Below, piece after piece: positions 1-5,797 of a DNA stretch of 6,382 nt. A program made the position numbers and the translations under genes. The first letter of the stretch is position 1; each line of letters opens with the position of its first letter. Origin of the DNA: Chloroflexota bacterium. GTDB lineage: Bacteria > Chloroflexota > Anaerolineae > UBA7937 > B3-Chlor. The stretch lies in NCBI GenBank assembly GCA_030616025.1, contig JAUWYD010000064.1:1-6382 (forward strand), read 5' to 3'. A model generated the notes under the pieces. The model had not been told where the DNA came from. It did no database searches and was given only the letters and a program-made list of their open reading frames with translations.

Positions 1-1036
1 CAACCTGAAGAAGTTCGCAAGGAAAGAGAATATCGCCTACGACCTTGTTCATAGCCACTACTGGCTCTCCGGCTTGGTGGCTCAACAGCTGCAATTGGAC
101 TGGAAGACCCCGGTCATCCAGATGTTCCACACCCTGGGAGAACTGAAGAACCAGGTGGCGAGAAGCAAAGAACAGCGAGAGACCCAGCTGCGTGTCGAGA
201 CCGAGCGTGAGATTATGAGCTTCGCGGACCGGCTGATCGCCGCTAACCCTCTTGAGAAGGCCCAGATGATTTGGCTGTACGGTGCCGACCCAGCCAAGAT
301 CGAGGTGATCCCCTGCGGAGTCGACTTGGAGCTCTTCCACCCTATCCCACGGGATGAGGCAAAGGCCTACCTGGAAATGCCGCAGGGTCACAGAATGGTG
401 CTCTTCGTGGGCCGTATCGAACCCCTGAAGGGGATAGATGTGCTGATTGAAGCGATGGCGCTCCTACTCAAAGACAAGGATGAGCTTAGGGATGAAGTCT
501 GCCTATGTATCATCGGGGGCGATCCAGACGCGGATGCCGACACCCTGAATCGCGAGATATCACGCCTGCAAAGAATGCGAGAGACACTGGGCATTGCTGA
601 CGTGGTCACCTTCCTCGGAAAACGGGCCCAGGATACACTGCCCTATCACTACTCTGCCGCCGAGGTGTGCGTCGTTCCGTCCCACTACGAGTCATTCGGA
701 ATGGTGGCGCTAGAGGCCATGGCTTGTGGAACGCCTGTGATCGCTTCCAAGGTGGGGGGGCTCACCTTCACGGTGAGAGACGGCCGGACGGGCTTCCTCG
801 TGCCTAGCGATGACCCAAGGGCCTTGGCAGATCAACTGAGCCTACTGCTGACCGATGGGAACCTGCGTCGGACCATGGGGCAACAGGCGGTCCAACTATC
901 TGAGCGGTACAGTTGGTCTATCGTTGCAGGACAGGTGGTTGCTGCGTATCGAGACCTGGCCACGGATACTCGTCCACAGATCTGCTGTAGAGACAGCCCT
1001 CTATCAACCGGGACGGAGGCGCGTTGTTGTGATTGA
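1..1036 (+). CDS. GT4-family glycosyltransferase, MshA-like (5' end outside window)
   Basis: This is the C-terminal 344 residues of a GT-B fold retaining glycosyltransferase, which would transfer a sugar from a nucleotide-sugar donor in the cytosol. The frame is open from base 2, where it reads DLVHSHYWLSG, a conserved N-domain motif, so the true start lies upstream; the TTG at 74 is internal. Downstream come HTLGELKN, the linker motif VIPCGVDLELFHP, the donor-domain opening GRIEPLKGIDVLIEA, and the E-x7-E nucleotide-sugar signature with Glu codons at 689-691 and 713-715, followed by ACGTPVIASKVGGL. HTLGELKN and the RVETEREI-ADRLIAANP stretch resemble MshA (D-inositol 3-phosphate glycosyltransferase) and sucrose-phosphate synthases, but the acceptor cannot be decided here. 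The last 25 or so residues (after AAYRDLA) are Cys-rich and unlike the family. It is convergent with clpX and not part of that operon. Confidence 0.9.
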   Translation, partial: NLKKFARKENIAYDLVHSHYWLSGLVAQQLQLDWKTPVIQMFHTLGELKNQVARSKEQRETQLRVETEREIMSFADRLIAANPLEKAQMIWLYGADPAKIEVIPCGVDLELFHPIPRDEAKAYLEMPQGHRMVLFVGRIEPLKGIDVLIEAMALLLKDKDELRDEVCLCIIGGDPDADADTLNREISRLQRMRETLGIADVVTFLGKRAQDTLPYHYSAAEVCVVPSHYESFGMVALEAMACGTPVIASKVGGLTFTVRDGRTGFLVPSDDPRALADQLSLLLTDGNLRRTMGQQAVQLSERYSWSIVAGQVVAAYRDLATDTRPQICCRDSPLSTGTEARCCD

Positions 1037-1071
1037 ATCGCTCCTTGCACCCATCAGTGTGCAGAACCGAC

Positions 1072-1106
1072 AAAAAAAGAACCCCCTGCGACTCCAGGGG
1101 GTTCTT
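1072..1106 (-). terminator. Intrinsic terminator of the tig-clpP-clpX operon
   Basis: A perfect 12-bp inverted repeat (AAGAACCCCCTG at 1077-1088, CAGGGGGTTCTT at 1095-1106) encloses a 6-nt loop. Read on the minus strand, the hairpin is followed by seven more T residues (1078-1072), the standard Rho-independent layout, 23 bp past the clpX stop codon. On the plus strand the hairpin has only the short TTCTT inside its own stem and no further T-run, so it could at best be a weak terminator for the convergent glycosyltransferase gene. Confidence 0.93.
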
Positions 1107-1128
1107 GATGTCCGGTTGCGTCACTCAT

Positions 1129-2385
1129 CTACGCTGTCTCAGACCAGTAGGTAAGCTCAGGCTTGGCTTCTCCGGTAATCGCCTCCCTACTGATTTCGCA
1201 CCTCCGAACGTTGCCCAACGAAGGTATCTCATACATCGTGTCCAGAAGCACTTGCTCAATGATGGTCCGCAAGGCTCTCGCTCCGGTGTTGTACCCCAGG
1301 GCCTTCTCGGCCGCTGCCTCCAAGGCGTCCTCGGTGAAGACCAAGTCAACGTTGTCCAGAGCCAATAGCTTCTTGAACTGCTTCACGATGGCATTCTTTG
1401 GTTCGGTCAGTATTCGGACCATCATCTCTTTGTCCAAGGGCTCGACACTGACAGCCATCGGCAAGCGACCAACAAACTCCGGTATGAGGCCATACTTCAA
1501 CAGGTCATCGGCTATGATCATGCGGAGGAAGTCGGCTGAGTTCAGTTCTGTCTTGCCCTGGGCTTCCCTGTCCCTAAAGCCTATCGGCTTCCTACCCCCT
1601 ACCCGTTCACCAACTATGGTATCCAACCCTTCGAATGCACCGCCACAGATGAAGAGCACGTCTCCCGTGTCAAGTTGGATAAAGTCCTGGTGGGGATGTT
1701 TTCTTCCCCCCTGTGGTGGCACATTGGCGACCGTACCCTCGATAATCTTCAACAAGGCTTGTTGGACACCCTCCCCGGAGACATCTCGAGTTATCGAAGG
1801 ATTGTCGCCGGCTTTGCGCGCGGTCTTGTCTATCTCATCTATGTAGACGATTCCTTTCTCGGCCCGCGCAAGGTCATAATCCGCAGCCTGGATCAAGCGG
1901 AGGAGGATGTTCTCCACGTCCTCCCCCACATAGCCAGCTTCGGTCAACGATGTAGCATCTGCGATGGTAAACGGAACATCCAGGATTCTGGCTAGCGTCT
2001 CCGCCAGGAGCGTCTTCCCGCATCCTGTTGGGCCGACCAAGAGTATGTTCGTTTTCTGCAACTCTACGTCGTCTACCAACGAGCCCGCGAACACGCGCTT
2101 GTAGTGATTGTAGACCGCTACTGACAACACGCGCTTCGCCTGATCCTGCCCGATAACATATTCGTTCAGTCGTTCATAGATCTGCTTGGGAGGTGGTATC
2201 TTGCCCACAGGCATCGGGCTGCGAGGGGCACATGGTTCCCCTTCCGCTAGGATCTCTCTGCAAAGCTCAACACACTGGTCACAGATGTTCACCGACCCTG
2301 GACCGGCAATCAAACGCCCAACCTGATGCTGCGGCCTGTTGCAAAAGGAGCAGGAATGCAGCTGCTCGGAAGTCGTACTGGTCAT
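1129..2385 (-). CDS. clpX: ClpX, ATP-dependent unfoldase subunit of the ClpXP protease
   Basis: ClpX is a hexameric AAA+ unfoldase that recognises degradation tags, unfolds substrates and feeds them into ClpP in the cytosol. All hallmarks are visible in the 418 residues, a normal length for the family: an N-terminal C4 zinc-binding domain (C12, C15, C35, C38), Walker A GPTGCGKT (118-125), pore-1 loop GYVG (151-154), Walker B VYIDEIDK (180-187), RKH pore loop (228-230), the IGF loop that docks on ClpP (268-270), the arginine-finger region IPEFVGRLP (301-309) and sensor-2 GAR (368-370). The ATG overlaps the clpP stop as ATGA, implying translational coupling. Purine-rich GAGGAG and AGAGGGG stretches inside the end of clpP can serve as its ribosome binding site. 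No key residue is missing, so it should be an active partner of the adjacent ClpP. Confidence 0.98.
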   Translation of the reverse strand: MTSTTSEQLHSCSFCNRPQHQVGRLIAGPGSVNICDQCVELCREILAEGEPCAPRSPMPVGKIPPPKQIYERLNEYVIGQDQAKRVLSVAVYNHYKRVFAGSLVDDVELQKTNILLVGPTGCGKTLLAETLARILDVPFTIADATSLTEAGYVGEDVENILLRLIQAADYDLARAEKGIVYIDEIDKTARKAGDNPSITRDVSGEGVQQALLKIIEGTVANVPPQGGRKHPHQDFIQLDTGDVLFICGGAFEGLDTIVGERVGGRKPIGFRDREAQGKTELNSADFLRMIIADDLLKYGLIPEFVGRLPMAVSVEPLDKEMMVRILTEPKNAIVKQFKKLLALDNVDLVFTEDALEAAAEKALGYNTGARALRTIIEQVLLDTMYEIPSLGNVRRCEISREAITGEAKPELTYWSETA

Positions 2386-2990
2386 TGCCCCTCTTTCTCC
2401 TCGCTCGGGGGACCCGTCAATACCTCGTCAATGATGCCGTACTCCACGCCGCTTTCAGCGTCCATATAGTAATCGCGGTCAAAGTCTTGAGCGATCTTCT
2501 CCACGGTCTGTCCCGTGTGCTCGGATAGAATCTCGTGGATCTTGGTCTGCATCCGCAGCAACTCACGCGCTTGGATCTCAATATCGGGAGCATAGCCGCG
2601 AATCCCTCCGCCGGCCGGGTGCATGTGTATCGTAGAGTTGGGCAAACCATATCGCCTGCCTGGTGACCCCGCGGCCAGCAGAACGGTGGCCAGACTCGCG
2701 GTTGATCCCACACAGATAGTCGAGACTGGCACCTTGATCAGCTGTAGCGTATCGTATATGGCCAGACCAGGATAGATAAGGCCGCCAGGACTGTTTATGT
2801 AAAGATGTATGTCTTTGTCCGGATCCTCCCGCTCAAGATAGAGCAATTGAGCTATCAATAGATTGGCTACGCTGTCGTCAATGGGAGTGCCCAAGAAAAT
2901 GATCCTCTCTTTGAGAAGAAGAGAATAGATATCATACGCCCGCTCCCCCCTGCCGGTTGACTCTATGACCATTGGAATCAAGCTGGCCAT
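2382..2990 (-). CDS. clpP: ClpP, ATP-dependent Clp protease proteolytic subunit
   Basis: ClpP is the tetradecameric serine peptidase chamber of ClpXP. The 202-residue protein begins almost directly with the conserved LIPMVIE...RGERAYDIYS segment, so any propeptide is at most a few residues. The catalytic triad is readable: S99 in GSTASLATVLLAAG, H124 in STIHMHPAGGG and D173 in DRDYYMDAESGVEYG. The spacings (25 and 49 residues) equal those of E. coli ClpP (S97, H122, D171 mature numbering). The usual GQAASM around the Ser is GSTASL, and HQP after the catalytic His is HPA, a lineage-type variation rather than a loss. The ATG is chosen because a strong Shine-Dalgarno precedes it. The gene lies 50 bp after tig and overlaps clpX by 4 bp, so the three are very probably one transcript. 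Confidence 0.98.
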   Translation of the reverse strand: MASLIPMVIESTGRGERAYDIYSLLLKERIIFLGTPIDDSVANLLIAQLLYLEREDPDKDIHLYINSPGGLIYPGLAIYDTLQLIKVPVSTICVGSTASLATVLLAAGSPGRRYGLPNSTIHMHPAGGGIRGYAPDIEIQARELLRMQTKIHEILSEHTGQTVEKIAQDFDRDYYMDAESGVEYGIIDEVLTGPPSEEKEGQ

Positions 2991-2994
2991 GCCC

Positions 2995-3002
2995 TCACCT
3001 CC
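2995..3002 (-). promoter_or_regulatory. Strong Shine-Dalgarno of clpP
   Basis: GGAGGTGA on the minus strand is an eight-base match to the anti-Shine-Dalgarno tail of 16S rRNA. It lies 4 nt before the clpP ATG (7 nt when measured from the GGAGG core). It fixes the clpP start and suggests high translation independent of coupling to tig. The rest of the 50-bp tig-clpP gap shows no convincing -10 box or terminator. Confidence 0.85.
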
Positions 3003-3040
3003 GTCTCAGCTGTTTCCTAGCTCTAACCAGACGTACATTA

Positions 3041-4417
3041 CTACTCCGAAGCGGCTTCCTCCACGGAAACCGGCTTATCCTCAACTTCCGACTGATATTC
3101 TTCTCCCTGCGCCGCGACCGAAGCCTCCTCAGTCGCCTCACGCAGACTTGAGAGCTCTGCCAGGAGTTCCACAATCTTGCGCCCGTAGAGTCTGTTGCGG
3201 ATATCCTCTCTCACGTGCTCATTGCTCAGTAGCGCGTCTCGTAGCCCCTGGGTGTCCTGGCCTAACGCATCAGTGATCCGGGCCACATCTTCTTCGACTT
3301 CCGCGTCCTCTACCTCGATGTCTTCCACCTCCACCAACTTCGCCAAGACAAGGGATTCCCTCACGCGTTTCTCGGCAGTGGGCCGAAACTCATCCAGCAG
3401 ATTCTCAAGAGTCCTGCCCGACGTCTTTAGATATCCCTCCAGCGCAAAACCCTGCTCCTGCAAATCGCGCACGAGCATTCTCACCATCGTCTCCAGCTCT
3501 GCATCCACGAACAGGGGGGGAGAATCTACTTGTGCCTCCTCCGCTATCGACTCCAAGAGTTTCTCGGCTAGTTGGTCCTTGAGTTCGGCGTCACGGTGCA
3601 AGTAGAGGTCTTCTCTGACCTTCTCCGTCAACTCTGCCAAGCTTCCAAGACCGCCAACCATCTTAGCCAGCTCGTCATCTATCTCAGGAAGAACCTTCTC
3701 CTGTAGACTATGAAGATGCACTCGCAGTGTAACCTCGTGGCCCACCAGATCCTCGTCTTCGTAGTCATCAGGGAACGTCAAGTCGAAGCTTGCCTGCTCC
3801 CCCGCGGGAATCCCTGCCAACCTCTCAGCAAACTCGCCAACTGGGAAATCCGCATCGGCTCGCAGTTCGTACTCCTGCTGTTCCAGCTTCAGTACGACCC
3901 TGTCTCCCAAACTCCCTTCCATATCCAGCAGCGCGAAATCACCCAGCGCAGCCGGACGGTCCACAGATACCCCTTCAGCATACCGCTCCTGGAGGTCTCG
4001 CAACACCGCCTCTACGTCCTCGTCCTTGACCTCGACCTCCTCCAATCCCACAGGCCGGCTTCGATAGTCACCCAGCTCGATGATCGGCTTCAACGACACC
4101 GTCATTCGCAGCGTGAGAGGGGCCCACTCAGCAATCTCAAAGTCTTCCAGCCGAATGGGCTCCAAGCCACTCTTGTCCACGGCCTGGTCATACGCCGCTC
4201 TTCCCAGGTCATCTATGACCTCCCTGACCAATGCCTCCTTGCCCATGCGCTGTACGACTACCTGGTGCGGCGCCTTCCCTTTGCGGAAGCCCGGGATCTC
4301 AAAGCGGGTCGCCAGGCGCCTGGAACCGGTCCTGAGAAAAGGATCCAGCCACTCATCCTCGACCTTTGCGGTCAAGATAGCTTGTCTGTTCTCCAGTTCC
4401 TTCGTAGTAACTTCCAA
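3041..4417 (-). CDS. tig: Trigger factor, ribosome-associated chaperone and peptidyl-prolyl isomerase
   Basis: Trigger factor docks at the ribosomal exit tunnel and shields nascent chains. The 458-residue protein shows the family order: an N-terminal ribosome-binding domain opening with VTTKELENRQ and bearing the signature GFRKGKAP (residues 43-50); an FKBP-type PPIase domain at about 155-240, from GDFALLDMEG to GHEVTLRVHLHSLQEK; then LPEIDDELAK and a long helical C-terminal arm domain. The tail after about residue 425 is acidic and low in complexity, as often seen in this family. The start is TTG (4415-4417). An in-frame TGA lies three codons upstream, so no earlier start is possible, and the N-terminus matches the family from this codon. 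It is the first protein gene of the operon, followed by clpP and clpX, the common bacterial arrangement. Confidence 0.97.
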   Translation of the reverse strand: MEVTTKELENRQAILTAKVEDEWLDPFLRTGSRRLATRFEIPGFRKGKAPHQVVVQRMGKEALVREVIDDLGRAAYDQAVDKSGLEPIRLEDFEIAEWAPLTLRMTVSLKPIIELGDYRSRPVGLEEVEVKDEDVEAVLRDLQERYAEGVSVDRPAALGDFALLDMEGSLGDRVVLKLEQQEYELRADADFPVGEFAERLAGIPAGEQASFDLTFPDDYEDEDLVGHEVTLRVHLHSLQEKVLPEIDDELAKMVGGLGSLAELTEKVREDLYLHRDAELKDQLAEKLLESIAEEAQVDSPPLFVDAELETMVRMLVRDLQEQGFALEGYLKTSGRTLENLLDEFRPTAEKRVRESLVLAKLVEVEDIEVEDAEVEEDVARITDALGQDTQGLRDALLSNEHVREDIRNRLYGRKIVELLAELSSLREATEEASVAAQGEEYQSEVEDKPVSVEEAASE

Positions 4418-4429
4418 GTGTTTGGTTCA

Positions 4430-4437
4430 CCCTCCTC
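4430..4437 (-). promoter_or_regulatory. Shine-Dalgarno of tig, deciding a TTG start
   Basis: GAGGAGGG on the minus strand lies 12 nt before the TTG codon of tig, a slightly long spacing. A GTG (4427-4429) immediately downstream is in another frame and cannot start trigger factor. The site sits almost at the predicted 5' end of the mRNA made from the nearby promoter, giving a leader of only about 20 nt. Confidence 0.7.
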
Positions 4438-4443
4438 AAATCC

Positions 4444-4474
4444 ATTATAACACAAAAAGTGAGAATCTGGTAAA
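4444..4474 (-). promoter_or_regulatory. Probable extended -10 promoter of tig-clpP-clpX
   Basis: A perfect TATAAT (4444-4449) is directly preceded by TGT (4450-4452), an extended -10 element. The best -35 candidate is TTTACC (4469-4474), 4 of 6 matches at a long 19-bp spacing, so the extended -10 probably carries most of the promoter strength. Transcription would begin near 4437, next to the tig Shine-Dalgarno. No CIRCE-like inverted repeat or other heat-shock operator was recognised here. Confidence 0.7.
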
Positions 4475-4521
4475 CCGCCGAGTAAGAATGGTGACCCGTA
4501 CGAGCCGCTTGCATGAAGAAA

Positions 4522-4594
<73 letters not shown>

Positions 4595-4610
4595 TTGTTC
4601 GAGACTCTGA

Positions 4611-4692
4611 TGGGGAAGGTGGGACTCGAACCCACACGGATTGCTCCACGTGATCCTAAATCACGCTCGTCTGCCAGTTCCGACACTCCCCC
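4611..4692 (-). tRNA. tRNA-Leu (anticodon UAG)
   Basis: This is a class II tRNA with a long variable arm on the minus strand. The acceptor stem is GGGGGAG with CTTCCCC (one G-U pair), the D-arm contains AACTGGCAGA, and the anticodon stem CGTGA/TCACG holds loop TTTAGGA, anticodon UAG. The variable arm has a GGA/TCC stem, the T-arm is GTGGG-TTCGAGT-CCCAC, and the discriminator is A, as required for leucine. CCA is not encoded. It reads CUN leucine codons. It begins only a few bases after the predicted start of transcription from the promoter just upstream. Confidence 0.97.
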
Positions 4693-4703
4693 TCTACTCC
4701 AAT

Positions 4704-4732
4704 ATTATAGCAGGAAGCTGCCCGCTTTTCAA
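4704..4732 (-). promoter_or_regulatory. Consensus sigma-70 promoter of the tRNA-Leu/tRNA-Gly unit
   Basis: On the minus strand TTGAAA (4727-4732, 5 of 6 matches to -35) is separated by exactly 17 bp from a perfect TATAAT (4704-4709). Transcription would start around 4697, only a few nucleotides before the mature 5' end of tRNA-Leu. That is typical of strongly expressed stable-RNA promoters. With no clear terminator after tRNA-Gly, it may also feed tig-clpP-clpX. Confidence 0.88.
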
Positions 4733-4736
4733 CTCC

Positions 4737-4752
4737 CCACTCCTGAGAGTGG
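4737..4752. other. Small hairpin just upstream of the tRNA promoter
   Basis: CCACTC (4737-4742) and GAGTGG (4747-4752) form a perfect 6-bp stem with a 4-nt loop, ending 5 bp before the -35 box. Neither strand has a T-run after it, so it is at best a weak transcription end for the upstream lipoprotein gene. The rest of the 154-bp gap (4693-4846) shows only another weak stem at 4823-4837 and no coding potential that could be supported. Confidence 0.25.
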
Positions 4753-4846
4753 CCGGAATGTCCCGTGGCCCGTTGACACCGCTTGTGACACAGTGCCTAT
4801 GACCGCGTGTCTAGACCCGCCAAAAGCAGCCCGCTTTGCACGCTAC

Positions 4847-5797
4847 TCACCAACGCCTGACGTAGGCGAAGAAGTTGCTGAAGATGCGGCCCTGGCTGCC
4901 GTCATCTACCTGATACCCCTTGCTCGCTATCTCGGCCGCTTCAACACCGAGGTCGGCAAGCCACGGGGCTCCTAGCAGCACGCTTTCCGCCAGGGGAGGA
5001 TCATACTGCGGGTTGGATTGTATCCCCCACACGGGCAAATCGCGATACCGAAACACTTGGATTGGAGAAAGGTCCGAGGAAGCCAGATTAACGCCTCCAG
5101 GCGGCAGCTTCGTCACTTGGTCCCGATGCCACAGAAAGGAGTAGAATGACTGATTGAGGTCTTTCAGGAGAGGGTCACTGAGGCCTTCTTCGTTTATGGT
5201 AACCTCCAGCCAACCAACCTCAAACTGCGGGCTCCGCTCCACCAGCCCCCCCAGCCAATGAGCCAGCAACTGATGTCCCAAACAGATGCCAAGAACGGGG
5301 ACACCTTGGCTAATGGCCTCCATCACGCGCACTCGTTCCTCCTGCAGAAAGGGAAGCGTGTCAAACTGGCTGGGTGCGTACTCACCGCCGGCCAGAATGA
5401 CAGCGTCATATCCTGTAAGATCAGGGATCGGTTCCTCTGCGTACGCGTGGACGGGTACTGACGACACATCGTTTTGCTCCAGCACCTCATCAACCTGCAA
5501 GAAGCGGGAGGGGCCGTGAAGGATCACCACTGCCTCCAGATGTCCCCTCGGTGTGGTGGTCGGTTCCGGTGTGGGCGTCGGAGTAGCCGTGGCGGTGGCA
5601 GTGGGTTGTGGGGTGGCGGTTCTCGTAGGGGTCGCAGTTGGAGAAGGTGAGGGCACAATGGTGGCCGTTGGGGGCGGCAACACACCTAGACGTTCACACG
5701 CCACAACGAACGGCAGCAGCATAAGGAAGCCTACCGCCAGCAAGCTCTTGATTCCACAGTGCGTTCTCCCTCGCCATCTCTGGTGACCATGCCCCAC
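4847..5797 (-). CDS. Putative lipoprotein with class I glutamine-amidotransferase-like domain, catalytic His and Glu replaced
   Basis: The 316-residue product has three parts. Residues 1-34 look like a lipoprotein signal: a basic N-region, hydrophobic LLAVGFLMLLPFVVA, and lipobox VVAC with C34. Residues 41-83 are a Pro/Thr-rich linker. Residues 86-316 match the class I glutamine amidotransferase fold as in GMP-synthase-like proteins: YDAVILAGG (130-138), nucleophile elbow GICLGHQ (C172), GWLEV (195-199) and FLWHRDQV (221-228). The block usually written GVQFHPE reads GIQSNPQ (258-264), so the catalytic His is N262 and the catalytic Glu is Q264. Glutaminase activity is therefore doubtful, and no synthetase partner is adjacent. 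The start is GTG at 5795-5797: an in-frame TGA lies six codons upstream, and a downstream start would shorten the basic N-region. It should be anchored outside the cytoplasmic membrane. Function unknown. Confidence 0.85.
   Translation of the reverse strand: MGHGHQRWRGRTHCGIKSLLAVGFLMLLPFVVACERLGVLPPPTATIVPSPSPTATPTRTATPQPTATATATPTPTPEPTTTPRGHLEAVVILHGPSRFLQVDEVLEQNDVSSVPVHAYAEEPIPDLTGYDAVILAGGEYAPSQFDTLPFLQEERVRVMEAISQGVPVLGICLGHQLLAHWLGGLVERSPQFEVGWLEVTINEEGLSDPLLKDLNQSFYSFLWHRDQVTKLPPGGVNLASSDLSPIQVFRYRDLPVWGIQSNPQYDPPLAESVLLGAPWLADLGVEAAEIASKGYQVDDGSQGRIFSNFFAYVRRW
5549..5677 (-). repeat. Low-complexity Pro/Thr linker coding repeat
   Basis: The stretch encodes a 43-residue linker dominated by TP, TAT and PTPT units, an imperfect short-period repeat with varied codons rather than a pure microsatellite. 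Such linkers commonly separate a membrane anchor from an extracytoplasmic domain. Imperfect repeats of this kind can vary in length between strains. Confidence 0.8.

Noticed and set aside
1163..1846. A 227-codon plus-strand frame opposite clpX
   Set aside because: It is Ser/Pro-rich, as expected from the reverse complement of ClpX codons, and has no motif of its own. ClpX is unambiguous.
2011..2034. Walker A of ClpX has Cys (GPTGCGKT) instead of the common Ser
   Set aside because: The GPTGCGKT form is known from normal ClpX proteins such as the mycobacterial one, so it is not a lesion or novelty.
2601..2720. Non-standard residues around the ClpP active site (GSTASL, HPA)
   Set aside because: The Ser, His and Asp are all present with exact E. 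coli spacing; the variants look lineage-typical rather than inactivating.
3710..4450. A 246-codon open frame on the plus strand opposite tig
   Set aside because: It lies entirely antisense to a clear trigger factor gene, its product resembles no family I know, and its 3' end crosses the tig promoter. Long antisense frames are common opposite GC-rich genes.
4719..4837. Two similar 12-13 bp stretches (AAAAGCGGGCAGC near 4719-4731 and AAAGCGGGCTGC near 4826-4837, minus strand), considered as a direct repeat or att-like pair next to tRNA genes
   Set aside because: They are short and imperfect, do not match a tRNA 3' end, and no integrase or other mobile gene is nearby, so they are probably chance.
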